DNA of 64,000 nucleotides from Gluconobacter japonicus (lineage in GTDB: Bacteria > Pseudomonadota > Alphaproteobacteria > Acetobacterales > Acetobacteraceae): assembly GCF_002723975.1 (NCBI RefSeq), contig NZ_BEWO01000002.1, forward strand, positions 62,001 to 126,000, read 5' to 3'. Below the pieces are notes generated by a model that did no database searches, was not told the origin of the DNA, and worked only from the letters and a program-made list of their open reading frames with translations. Of the stretch, positions 54,656-63,130 are shown piece by piece (the stretch's first letter is position 1; each line of letters begins with the position of its first letter). Both the position numbers and the translations under genes were made by a program.

Positions 54656-55921
54656 TCAAGCAGACTGTTCTGTCGGTTCGCTTTTGCCCTTCCCGTACAC
54701 ATAAACCGGGTTGGCCTTGCTCTCCGCCACTTCACGGTTGATGACGACTTCCTCAACGCCTTCCAGTCCTGGAAGATCGAACATCGTCCCAAGCAGGATG
54801 TTCTCCATAATGGAACGAAGGCCACGGGCACCGGTCTTGCGTTCGATAGCCCGCTTGGCGATGCCGGAAAGTGCGTCTTCCGTGAAGGACAGTTTGACCC
54901 CTTCCATCTCGAAAAGGCGCCCATACTGCTTTGTCAAAGCATTTTTCGGCTTGCTGAGAATCTGGATCAGGGCAGCTTCATCAAGATCATTCAGCGCTGC
55001 GATAACCGGCAGACGACCAATGAACTCCGGAATAAGACCGAACTTGAGCAGATCTTCAGGCTCTACTGTCTGAAGAATTGCCCCCAGACGACGCTCATCC
55101 TCAGAACGCACATCCGCGCCAAAGCCGATGCCTGATCCTTTGCCACGAGCCGAAATGATCTTGTCCAGCCCCGCAAAAGCACCACCACAGATGAACAGCA
55201 TGTTCGTGGTGTCAACCTGCAGGAACTCCTGCTGCGGATGCTTGCGACCACCCTGCGGCGGCACGGACGCAACCGTCCCTTCCATAAGCTTCAGAAGCGC
55301 CTGCTGTACGCCTTCGCCTGAAACATCACGGGTGATGGACGGATTGTCGGACTTCCGCGAGATCTTGTCGATTTCGTCGATATAGACAATGCCGCGCTGC
55401 GCACGCTCGACGTTATAGTCAGCAGCCTGAAGCAGCTTCAGGATGATGTTCTCAACGTCTTCACCCACATAACCGGCTTCGGTCAGCGTTGTGGCATCTG
55501 CCATCGTGAATGGGACATCAAGAATACGAGCCAGCGTCTGCGCAAGCAGCGTCTTACCCGAACCTGTAGGACCAATCAGAAGAATGTTGGATTTCGCGAT
55601 CTCGATATCGCTGTTCTTCTGCGCATGGGCCAGCCGCTTATAATGGTTGTGAACGGCGACCGACAGCGCGCGCTTGGCCTCGAACTGCCCAATGACATAA
55701 TCGTCCAGAACCTTGCAGATTTCCTTGGGCGTCGGAACACCGTCGCGGGATTTCACAAGGTGCGTCTTATGCTCCTCGCGAATGATATCCATGCAGAGTT
55801 CAACACACTCATCACAGATGAAAACTGTTGGACCAGCGATCAGCTTGCGAACTTCGTGCTGGGATTTCCCACAGAACGAGCAATACAGGGTGTTCTTTGA
55901 ATCGCCGGATTTGTTGCTCAT
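54656..55921 (-). CDS. clpX: ATP-dependent Clp protease ATP-binding subunit ClpX
   Basis: A 421-residue ClpX. The zinc-binding domain has Cys 14, 17, 36 and 39; the AAA+ core has [12 protein letters not shown] (Walker A), IVYIDEIDK (Walker B), the GYVGED pore loop and the IGF-type loop involved in ClpP docking, here GSGIGFG. It unfolds SsrA-tagged and other substrates for ClpP. It follows clpP with a 197-base gap that contains a terminator-like hairpin, so it probably has its own promoter as well. Confidence 0.97.
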   Translation of the reverse strand: MSNKSGDSKNTLYCSFCGKSQHEVRKLIAGPTVFICDECVELCMDIIREEHKTHLVKSRDGVPTPKEICKVLDDYVIGQFEAKRALSVAVHNHYKRLAHAQKNSDIEIAKSNILLIGPTGSGKTLLAQTLARILDVPFTMADATTLTEAGYVGEDVENIILKLLQAADYNVERAQRGIVYIDEIDKISRKSDNPSITRDVSGEGVQQALLKLMEGTVASVPPQGGRKHPQQEFLQVDTTNMLFICGGAFAGLDKIISARGKGSGIGFGADVRSEDERRLGAILQTVEPEDLLKFGLIPEFIGRLPVIAALNDLDEAALIQILSKPKNALTKQYGRLFEMEGVKLSFTEDALSGIAKRAIERKTGARGLRSIMENILLGTMFDLPGLEGVEEVVINREVAESKANPVYVYGKGKSEPTEQSA

Positions 55922-56045
55922 CGCTGTTCCTCTTTCCCCTCACACACGCACCGACCGCTTTTCGGCAGCAGACATGCTGAAGCACTTAAAACTCTAGGCC
56001 GAGGTCTCAGCCTTCGGCAACCCCGGAGCACGTAACTCCAAGACA

Positions 56046-56078
56046 TGAAAAGCGGCATATCGGGATGCCGCTTTTCTT
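56046..56078 (-). terminator. Terminator-like hairpin between clpP and clpX
   Basis: An 11-bp perfect stem (56048-56058 with 56065-56075, six-base loop) whose outer pairs form the U-run TTTT on the minus strand. The plus-strand side is followed by CTTTTC, so it may work in both directions. The remaining bases up to clpX (55922-56045) contain no ORF I can support. Confidence 0.75.
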
Positions 56079-56118
56079 TTCCAAGAGGAGCAAAACTCCT
56101 CTTGCGTTCTGAAACCGG

Positions 56119-56763
56119 TCAGTCCTGAGCAGACTGAACTGCCGGATGACGGCGCACGACCGCATCAATCAGACCAAACTCTTTAGCTTCTTCAGCAGAC
56201 AGATAGCTGTCGCGTTCGAGCTTGCGCTCAATCTCTTCCAGCGTCTGCCCGGTATGCTCACGATAGATTTCATTCAAGCGCTGACGAATCAGCAGAATTT
56301 CACGAGCTTGAATTTCAATATCGGACGCCTGACCTTGCGCACCACCAGAAGGCTGATGCACCATCACGCGCGCATTTGGCAGACAGTACCGATGCCCCTT
56401 CTCACCACCGGCCAGAAGCAGCGACCCCATGGACGCCGCCTGACCAATACAAACCGTGCTCACCGGGCAACGGATGTACTGCATCGTGTCATAGATCGCG
56501 AGACCAGCAGAAACGACACCGCCTGGGCTGTTGATATAGAAAGAAATTTCCTTGGTCGGGTTCACGCTCTCAAGATAAAGGAGCTGCGCACTGATCAGAG
56601 AAGCAACCTGATCGTAAACCGGGCCGGTCAGGAAGATGATACGCTCCTGAAGGAGACGTGAAAAAATGTCGAAAGCTCGCTCTCCGCGGGCAGTCTGCTC
56701 GACTACCATCGGCACCAGAGAGTTGTTGAACACCTCGACGGGATCGCGGTCCCCAATGGTCAT
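56119..56763 (-). CDS. clpP: ATP-dependent Clp protease proteolytic subunit
   Basis: A 214-residue ClpP. The catalytic triad is Ser 111 (GQAASMGS), His 136 (VMVHQPSGG) and Asp 185 (ERDSYLS). It forms the tetradecameric peptidase chamber that works with ClpX here and with ClpA elsewhere. It lies between tig and clpX, each junction carrying a terminator-like hairpin. Confidence 0.97.
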   Translation of the reverse strand: MTIGDRDPVEVFNNSLVPMVVEQTARGERAFDIFSRLLQERIIFLTGPVYDQVASLISAQLLYLESVNPTKEISFYINSPGGVVSAGLAIYDTMQYIRCPVSTVCIGQAASMGSLLLAGGEKGHRYCLPNARVMVHQPSGGAQGQASDIEIQAREILLIRQRLNEIYREHTGQTLEEIERKLERDSYLSAEEAKEFGLIDAVVRRHPAVQSAQD

Positions 56764-56846
56764 ACTGTCTGTTCCTCAATGCCCGATGGGCTGTCTGTAT
56801 TCTTTAACATGGACCCGGCAGAGCGTTCCGTCAAAGGGAGCAGACA

Positions 56847-56876
56847 GCAAAACGGGCACTCCGAAGAGTGCCCGCC
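56847..56876 (-). terminator. Intrinsic terminator of tig
   Basis: A perfect 9-bp stem CGGGCACTC/GAGTGCCCG (56853-56861 with 56866-56874) with a four-base loop, followed on the minus strand by TTTTGCTG. It starts 20 bases after the tig stop. Confidence 0.85.
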
Positions 56877-56894
56877 TTTTCTGCGTCAGTACTC

Positions 56895-58226
56895 TCAGAG
56901 CTCTGCAGGCGGGATTTCTGCGAGTTCTTCCGGTGTGACTTCCTTTTCGGTGACATCAGCCAGCTCGATCAGATAATCGACAACCTTGTTTTCCAGGATC
57001 GGGCCACGAAGACCTTCAACAGCCTGCGGGTTCTTGGAGAAGAACTCGAAAACCATCTTTTCCTGGCCTGGGTAACGCTGCGCTTCCTGCTGCATCGCAC
57101 CCAGAAGTTCCTCGCGGGAGACCTGGATTTCCTGCTTGCGGCCGATTTCAGCCAGCAGCAGACCCAGTTTCACACGACGCTCTGCAATACGACGGTAGTC
57201 TGCACGCAGGGTCTCTTCGTCCTTGCCTGCGTCTTCTTCGTCCATACGGCCAGCTTCACGGTCCTGCTCGACGCGGGCCCAGATCTGAGCGAACTCGGCA
57301 TCAACCATGCTCTGAGGAGCTTCAAAGTCTGTCTTCTCGGACAGGGCGTCCAGAAGTTCACGCTTGATGCGCAGACGGGAGAGCTGCTTGTACTCGCCTT
57401 CAGCCTGCTCCGTGATCAGGGAACGGATCTGCTCGATGCTGTCGAGACCAATGTCCTTGGCCAGATCGTCGTTGATTTCCGGATCAACAGGCTTCTTCAG
57501 GGACTTCGCCTTGATGTCGAATGTCACGGCCTTACCGGCCAGTTCTTCCGCCTGATAGTCTTCCGGGAACGTCACGTTGATGACGCGCTCTTCCCCGGCC
57601 TTCATGCCTTCCATCTGCTCGGCAAAACCCGGGATGAAGCCTTCGCCGCCGATTTCGACGTTCACGTCTTCAGCCGTGCCGCCGTCAAACGGCGTGCCAT
57701 CCAGCTTACCCACGAAGTCAACGCAGACCACGTCGCCCTTTACGGCTGCACGATCTTCTTCGATGGCTTCGAACTTGCGGCTGCGACGGGCGAGATCAGC
57801 CAGAGCCTTGTTAACGACCTCTTCATCAACCTTGGAAGTCAGGCGCGTCAGCTTCAGACCGGACAGATCCGGAACTTCGATTTCCGGCAGAACTTCCATC
57901 TCAACCTTGAACTCAAGATCGCCTTCGGAATCAGGAGCAGAAACCAGCTCGACCTTCGGCTGCATGGCCGGACGAACGTCCTGTTCCTGAACCAGCTTGC
58001 CAACCGTATCGTTGATGACTTCTTCCACCAGCTCTGCGTTGACGGCAGCGCCGTGACGCTGCTTGACGAGAGAAGCCGGAACCTTGCCCGGACGGAAACC
58101 CGGAAGCTTGATCGTGCGCGCAACTTCAGCGAGTCGGGCTGCACGACGGGCCTGCAGGTCCGCAGAAGGAACAACGACAGTGAAGGCGCGCTTAAGTCCT
58201 TCGTTGAGCGTGGGCGTAACCTGCAT
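56895..58226 (-). CDS. tig: Trigger factor
   Basis: A 443-residue trigger factor, the ribosome-bound chaperone and prolyl isomerase. The ribosome-binding signature GFRPGKVPASLVKQRHG (residues about 44-60), the FKBP-like PPIase domain (VCVDFVGKLDGTPFDGGTAED in part, about 165-185) and the long helical arms are present. It follows tRNA-Leu by 56 bases on the same strand and leads the tig-clpP-clpX-lon-hup series. Confidence 0.96.
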   Translation of the reverse strand: MQVTPTLNEGLKRAFTVVVPSADLQARRAARLAEVARTIKLPGFRPGKVPASLVKQRHGAAVNAELVEEVINDTVGKLVQEQDVRPAMQPKVELVSAPDSEGDLEFKVEMEVLPEIEVPDLSGLKLTRLTSKVDEEVVNKALADLARRSRKFEAIEEDRAAVKGDVVCVDFVGKLDGTPFDGGTAEDVNVEIGGEGFIPGFAEQMEGMKAGEERVINVTFPEDYQAEELAGKAVTFDIKAKSLKKPVDPEINDDLAKDIGLDSIEQIRSLITEQAEGEYKQLSRLRIKRELLDALSEKTDFEAPQSMVDAEFAQIWARVEQDREAGRMDEEDAGKDEETLRADYRRIAERRVKLGLLLAEIGRKQEIQVSREELLGAMQQEAQRYPGQEKMVFEFFSKNPQAVEGLRGPILENKVVDYLIELADVTEKEVTPEELAEIPPAEL

Positions 58227-58282
58227 GAGCCAGGCGATCCTCTCGGTCGGGTAAGTTAAAATCTCTTCTCAGGAAACCGGGT

Positions 58283-58367
<85 letters not shown>

Positions 58368-58413
58368 TCAGCCCCGTCTCCGGGGTTCGTGTTACCGAAC
58401 CTTGGAAGCGCGG

Positions 58414-58442
58414 CCTTTAGCGCATGACACGCTACTTCACAA
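58414..58442 (-). promoter_or_regulatory. Candidate promoter of tRNA-Leu(UAG)
   Basis: On the minus strand TTGTGA (58437-58442, overlapping the nnr stop codon) and TAAAGG (58414-58419) with 17-base spacing. Between it and the tRNA lie two small inverted repeats (GGTTCG/CGAACC and CCCC/GGGG), which could be processed leader structure. Confidence 0.35.
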
Positions 58443-59906
58443 CAGGGCGGCCACCGGGTTTTTGCTTAAATTGTCCTTGGAAAGCTCTGTTGCAAGCTTT
58501 CTGGCAGCACCGAGTGGCAGGTCCAGATCCTCTGCTACGGGCCACCCGCCATGCTGCCTCGCCGCCTGCATCCCGGCCTCTCCATGCAGCCAGACACCTG
58601 CACAGCAGGCCTCCCAGACCTCCATTCCCGCAGCCAGAAGCGTTGCAATAACTCCTGTCAGCGTGTCTCCGGAACCAGCTGTAGCCAGCGCGGACGTCGC
58701 ATGAGCATTGATCGCAATACGTCCATCCGGGGCGGCAATGATGGTATCCGGCCCCTTCATGACCATGACTGCATTGAGTTTCTGCGCGGCAGCAAGAGCA
58801 GCATCCGGGCGACTACCCTCAACCGGGCCGAACAGTTTTTTGAACTCACCAATATGAGGCGTAACGGCAGCAACCCCTTTCAGGCGTGACAGATCCTCAG
58901 CTCCCCAGGCGAGCGCCCCAGCATCTGCAAGAACGGTTCGATCAGCACCCAGCAACTCAGGCAGCACGGCAGAAACTTCATTAGGCGCAAGCCCCGGCCC
59001 ACAGATCCAGACTTTCCGTCGTTGATCTTTCAGCAAGTCTGACAGCAGCCCATCATCAACAATCAGCCCGGGATCACCGAGTCGGTATGACTCCGCAGCG
59101 TGGCCCGCAGCAATCCTCACAAGTCCCGCACCTGTCCGACGCGCTGCTTTGGCGGCCAACCGCGTTGCTCCCGGCATGACCGCTCCGCCGCAGACACTCA
59201 CAACACCCCGGCGATATTTGTAATCCCCGTCACCGGAAACAGGGAGCATCCAAAGCCCTGGCCAGTTCAGAGTGATTTTCGGAGCAAGGCCGTCCCAGGC
59301 CTCGGCGGGCATACCAATGTCTGCACAAACCAGCTCGCCACACAGCCCTTTGCCGGGCTCAAGCAAATGCCCCGGGCGCGGACGCACAAACGTTATCGTC
59401 AAAGCACAGGCCTGCGCGTGCCCAAGCACACACCCCGTCAACCCGGACACGCCACTCGGCATATCAATGGCAACCCGAAGCGGAACAGCCCCCAAAACTG
59501 TTACCACATCATCCTGAACAGGCCGCTTGAGACCTGAACCAAAAACGGCATCCACAATCATATCCACCCCTTCAACAGAGCGGACATCGAACGGCAGTAC
59601 CGGCCCATTCCAGTGACTGGCAGCATCATGGGCAGGGCTACCCTCCCTGGGAGCCGCCATGGCCACAACACGCACTGACCATCCCCATTGCGCAAGAAAA
59701 CGGGCAGCAACATAGCCATCCCCCCCGTTATTTCCCGGGCCGCACACCACTGCGACACGGCAGGGTGCGAACCGCTTGCGAATGGCACGTGCGACTGCCC
59801 ATCCCGCCCTTTCCATGAGCTGTGAAACAGGAACAACGGCTGAAGCCGCATGATCCATCCTATCGCTTTCCTGTGGTGTCAGAAGGGCAAGTGGATATGA
59901 AGACAC
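58437..59906 (-). CDS. nnr: Bifunctional NAD(P)HX epimerase/ADP-dependent dehydratase
   Basis: A 489-residue fusion of the two NAD(P)HX repair enzymes. The N-terminal YjeF-type epimerase carries GPGNNGGDGYVAAR (about residue 55), and the C-terminal YjeF-type kinase fold carries WICGPGLAPNE, TPHIGEF and the catalytic TAGSGDTLTGVI (about 420). Together they return hydrated NADH/NADPH to usable form. Start is GTG at 59906, ten bases after AGGAG. It is followed by tRNA-Leu. In some relatives this gene is next to glnB; here it is not. Confidence 0.93.
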   Translation of the reverse strand: MSSYPLALLTPQESDRMDHAASAVVPVSQLMERAGWAVARAIRKRFAPCRVAVVCGPGNNGGDGYVAARFLAQWGWSVRVVAMAAPREGSPAHDAASHWNGPVLPFDVRSVEGVDMIVDAVFGSGLKRPVQDDVVTVLGAVPLRVAIDMPSGVSGLTGCVLGHAQACALTITFVRPRPGHLLEPGKGLCGELVCADIGMPAEAWDGLAPKITLNWPGLWMLPVSGDGDYKYRRGVVSVCGGAVMPGATRLAAKAARRTGAGLVRIAAGHAAESYRLGDPGLIVDDGLLSDLLKDQRRKVWICGPGLAPNEVSAVLPELLGADRTVLADAGALAWGAEDLSRLKGVAAVTPHIGEFKKLFGPVEGSRPDAALAAAQKLNAVMVMKGPDTIIAAPDGRIAINAHATSALATAGSGDTLTGVIATLLAAGMEVWEACCAGVWLHGEAGMQAARQHGGWPVAEDLDLPLGAARKLATELSKDNLSKNPVAALL

Positions 59907-59922
59907 GGCGCTGTTTCTCCTG

Positions 59923-60066
59923 ATGGGATCACTGTTTGCAGAAAGCAGAGAGCTCTTCCGCGTTCCCTATGGCATTCTGCCGGTGGGGTCGGGTAATCTT
60001 GCAAAGATACGTCAGGGATACGCCCTGCCCTTCCTTTACGCACCTGACCATGATGAGGATCAATGA
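59923..60066 (+). CDS. Possible 47-residue protein overlapping the next gene
   Basis: An ATG at 59923 opens 47 codons ending in a TGA that overlaps the ATG of the membrane-protein gene (ATGA). The peptide (begins MGSLFAESREL, ends YAPDHDEDQ) matches no family I know. The exact stop-start overlap argues for a real gene, but there is no clear ribosome binding site and codon third positions are unremarkable. The open frame extends upstream of the ATG, so another start is possible. Confidence 0.3.
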   Translation: MGSLFAESRELFRVPYGILPVGSGNLAKIRQGYALPFLYAPDHDEDQ

Positions 60067-60515
60067 CCGGTTCAATTGTCTGGAGCCTCGTGCTCGCAAT
60101 CCATCTTCTCTGCATGACTTACTGGATCGGCGGATCGATATATTCGGCTCTGGTTGTCCGCTCCACGGTTGGCCTGCTCGACCCAGGCCCGCGCGCTTCG
60201 GTACTGCTCCAGAATTATACCCGGTTCTTCAAAGGACTCTGGCAGGTTGTTCCGTTTTCGCTGGTCAGTGGCTGGGCACTGGTCATCCATGAGGGCGGTT
60301 TTGGCGCCGTCAACTGGACGATTAACGCCATGCAGTTAATCGGCATTGCAATGGCGATCGTCTTCATCACAACAGCTCGTGGACCTTTCCTGCGTGCAAG
60401 ACGGGCCCTTCGGCCACAGCCAGCCGTTTTTGACACTCTGCGGAACCGGACCGTCCTGATGGCGGGACTGGGTCTTCTGAACATTCTGATTGCAGCCATG
60501 GCGCACGGCATGTGA
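60063..60515 (+). CDS. Small four-helix membrane protein, CopD-like
   Basis: A 150-residue integral membrane protein with four hydrophobic segments (about 5-25, 52-75, 83-102 and 128-148). The first helix contains HLLCMTYWIGGSIYSALV, with a His and Trp/Gly arrangement reminiscent of CopD/YqhA-type four-helix membrane proteins; the assignment is tentative. A GAGGA ribosome binding site lies five bases before the ATG. A stem AGCGATA/TATCGCT at about 60528-60557 follows and could be a weak terminator. Confidence 0.65.
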   Translation: MTGSIVWSLVLAIHLLCMTYWIGGSIYSALVVRSTVGLLDPGPRASVLLQNYTRFFKGLWQVVPFSLVSGWALVIHEGGFGAVNWTINAMQLIGIAMAIVFITTARGPFLRARRALRPQPAVFDTLRNRTVLMAGLGLLNILIAAMAHGM

Positions 60516-60604
60516 TTGTGGTAGCGATATGGCGCTCTATGGGCTGTATCGCTTGCCTTTCCAGCGTTTAGCCGATAACGCACCACTTTAAAGTTGCGGG
60601 ACAC

Positions 60605-63130
60605 GTGCCCGCCCTCAACTCCGGCGCAGTCTATCTGGCCTGTACCGTCAACGAGAGTCTCGAGAGTCATTTGAGCGCGAAAACGACCTCCGGTCCTTCC
60701 AAGTCCCGTACCTCTGCCCCTGCAAAGCGCGGCCGTCCCGCTGGCGTTCGTGCGAAGGCAACCAAGAATTCATCGACTGAACCAGAGAGCCTTGATGAGG
60801 CTGTCTCTCAACCAGTCGTTACAGAGAAGAAGACGCGAGGCCGTCGTTCTGCGGTAGAAAAGACTGCTATCGAGGCAGTTGCCACACCCGTTCGCCGACG
60901 CACCAAGGCTGCAGATCCGGCTGTGACCGAAGCAGAAGCTGAGTCTGCAAAGTCGACTCCAATTCGTCGTACCCGGCAGGCAAAAACACAAGACGCGGCT
61001 TCCGAACCTGCGCCTCCACCACGTCGTCGCAGTCGCAAAGTCGATAGCGTTGTGGAAGAGGTCGTCGAAACGACTCCGCAGGAGGCTGTCGATACTCCTG
61101 CACCCAAACGTCGCGGTCGTAAGCCCAAAGCTGTCGCTATCGAAACTGTAGCCGAAGAGCTCGTGGTTCCAACTCCGAAGAAGCGTGGGCGCAAACCTAA
61201 GGCCGTCGTCGAGGAAGCGCTAAAAGTCGAAGAAGCTGCTGTTGTTGAGGCCCCCAAACCGCGCCGTGGCCGGAAACCCAAAGCGGCAGCTGAAGTGGTG
61301 ACAGACAGCACCTCCATTCCGGCCCCTAAAAAACGCGGACGGAAACCAAAACTCCCATCTGAAGTCTTGCCGGTCACGAAAGAAACGACTTCTGACGCCC
61401 TCGAAAGCTCTGATCTTCTGACGACGCCTCCCGCTCAGCCCGTCAAAGTACCCTCACGTCGTGGGCGGCCTAGAAAAAATCCTCTCCCGGTCGAAATCGC
61501 CGTAGAAACGCCTGTGACAGATGTTGCAGTGGTCGTGGACACTGAAGCAGCACCGGCAGAAACGCCCGCTCTTTCCGAGACCTCCACATCATCTGCTGAT
61601 CAGCCCCGCTTTGCAGATCTGGGTCTTTCAGAGCCCATCATGCAGGCAATTCAGGAGTTGGGTTATGAACACCCGACGCCTATCCAGGCCCAGGCTATCC
61701 CGGAAGTCCTGAAAGGCCATGATGTATTGGGCGTTGCGCAGACAGGAACCGGTAAAACGGCGTCCTTCACACTCCCCATGCTTGAGAAGCTGTCAGGCTC
61801 CCGCGCGCGCGCAAGAATGCCGCGTTCGCTCATTCTTGAGCCAACACGGGAACTTGCCCTGCAGGTTGCAGATAACTTCAAGCTGTACGGCAAACATCTC
61901 CGGCTGACCCATGCACTGCTGATTGGCGGAGAAAGCATGGCTGAACAGCGGGATGTTCTGAACCGCGGCGTGGATGTTCTGATTGCAACTCCCGGTCGCC
62001 TTCTTGATCTTTTCAGTCGTGGCGGCCTGCTGCTGACGCAAACCAGCACGCTCGTGATCGACGAGGCAGACCGTATGCTGGACATGGGATTCATTCCAGA
62101 TATTGAGAAGATTGTCGGCCTTCTGCCCCGCAATCGTCAGACGCTATTTTTCTCCGCAACGATGGCTCCTGAAATCCGTCGACTCGCAGACGAATTTCTG
62201 AGAAATCCGGTGGAGATTACGGTCTCTCGCCCCTCTTCTGTCGCAACGACGATTGAAGAAGGTCTGATTATCGTCGACGAAGACGAGAAACGTCGAGCTC
62301 TTCGCAAATTGCTTCGCTCGCAGGATGTGCAGAGTGCAATCGTATTCTGCAATCGCAAGCGTGACGTGGACATGCTCCAGCGTTACCTGACAAAACATGG
62401 TTTCGCAGCAGGTCATTTACATGGTGATCTCGCGCAGTCATTGCGCTTTTCCACGCTGGACAAATTCAAATCAGGCGAATTGAAAATTCTCGTCTGCTCT
62501 GACGTTGCAGCACGCGGAATCGATATTGGCGGCCTGTCTCACGTCTTCAATTTTGATCTTCCGTTCAATGCAGAAGACTATGTACACCGTATCGGTCGCA
62601 CAGGCCGTGCCGGCAAACACGGTCATGCGTTCAGCATTGCTGGCCCTCGTGATCGTCGTCTGCTTGAGGCCATCGAGACTCTGACGGGAAAAACCATTGC
62701 ACGTCTTGATGCTCCGGAAATCCACTCTGTGGATTGGGCACAGGAAGACGAAAATGGTCGTCCGATTATGGCTCCAAAGCAGCCTCTCCCTCATCAGCAG
62801 CACGCAGTCGAAGCCGGGAATGACGACGAATCGGAAGGGCAGCGTAAAAAACGTCGTCGTGGTGGCCGCAAACGCAACCGCAACGGCCGGGATGAAACCA
62901 TTGAGACAGGGGTGACCATTATGGAAGCCCCCCCTGTTTCAGCGCCTGTTCAGAATCGCAAATCTGTTGAGCTGGCTCCAGCCTTTGAAAACGACGCGCC
63001 CAAAACTGGCTTTGGCGGGGATACTCCCGCATTCATGCTGGTGCCCCGTCGGCGCCGTCTGTCAGTCTCCGAAGAGACGGATCTGACTCTTCCAGTTCAG
63101 CATGACGCTCGTCATTACGGTGATGAATAA
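60605..63130 (+). CDS. DEAD-box RNA helicase with AT-hook-like N-terminal array
   Basis: Up to 841 residues. Residues 335-720 are a complete RhlE-type DEAD-box core: Q motif PTPIQAQ, AQTGTGKT (378-385), PTRELA, DEAD (486-489), SAT, and HRIGRTGR. The first 330 residues are low complexity with basic RGRKPK/RGRP cores at about 41-47, 169-175, 192-199, 220-226, 242-249 and 285-291, separated by acidic stretches. A basic KKRRRGGRKRNRN tail follows the core. No ATG lies before the helicase; GTG at 60605 or TTG at 60671 must be used. The stop overlaps the next gene by eight bases. Confidence 0.9.
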   Translation: MPALNSGAVYLACTVNESLESHLSAKTTSGPSKSRTSAPAKRGRPAGVRAKATKNSSTEPESLDEAVSQPVVTEKKTRGRRSAVEKTAIEAVATPVRRRTKAADPAVTEAEAESAKSTPIRRTRQAKTQDAASEPAPPPRRRSRKVDSVVEEVVETTPQEAVDTPAPKRRGRKPKAVAIETVAEELVVPTPKKRGRKPKAVVEEALKVEEAAVVEAPKPRRGRKPKAAAEVVTDSTSIPAPKKRGRKPKLPSEVLPVTKETTSDALESSDLLTTPPAQPVKVPSRRGRPRKNPLPVEIAVETPVTDVAVVVDTEAAPAETPALSETSTSSADQPRFADLGLSEPIMQAIQELGYEHPTPIQAQAIPEVLKGHDVLGVAQTGTGKTASFTLPMLEKLSGSRARARMPRSLILEPTRELALQVADNFKLYGKHLRLTHALLIGGESMAEQRDVLNRGVDVLIATPGRLLDLFSRGGLLLTQTSTLVIDEADRMLDMGFIPDIEKIVGLLPRNRQTLFFSATMAPEIRRLADEFLRNPVEITVSRPSSVATTIEEGLIIVDEDEKRRALRKLLRSQDVQSAIVFCNRKRDVDMLQRYLTKHGFAAGHLHGDLAQSLRFSTLDKFKSGELKILVCSDVAARGIDIGGLSHVFNFDLPFNAEDYVHRIGRTGRAGKHGHAFSIAGPRDRRLLEAIETLTGKTIARLDAPEIHSVDWAQEDENGRPIMAPKQPLPHQQHAVEAGNDDESEGQRKKRRRGGRKRNRNGRDETIETGVTIMEAPPVSAPVQNRKSVELAPAFENDAPKTGFGGDTPAFMLVPRRRRLSVSEETDLTLPVQHDARHYGDE

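Noticed and set aside
56868-58259. 463-codon open frame on the plus strand opposite tig
   Set aside because: Antisense shadow of trigger factor; Phe/Leu/Gln-rich translation is what reverse-complemented Glu/Lys/Leu codons give.
59907-60062. Possible riboswitch (TPP or glycine type) in the minus-strand leader of nnr
   Set aside because: A few short words look similar, but the conserved cores and stems of those riboswitch classes cannot be assembled.
60580-60604. Dyad around ACTTTAAAGT as an operator before the helicase gene
   Set aside because: The core is a short zero-loop palindrome with unequal arms; too weak to call without comparative data.
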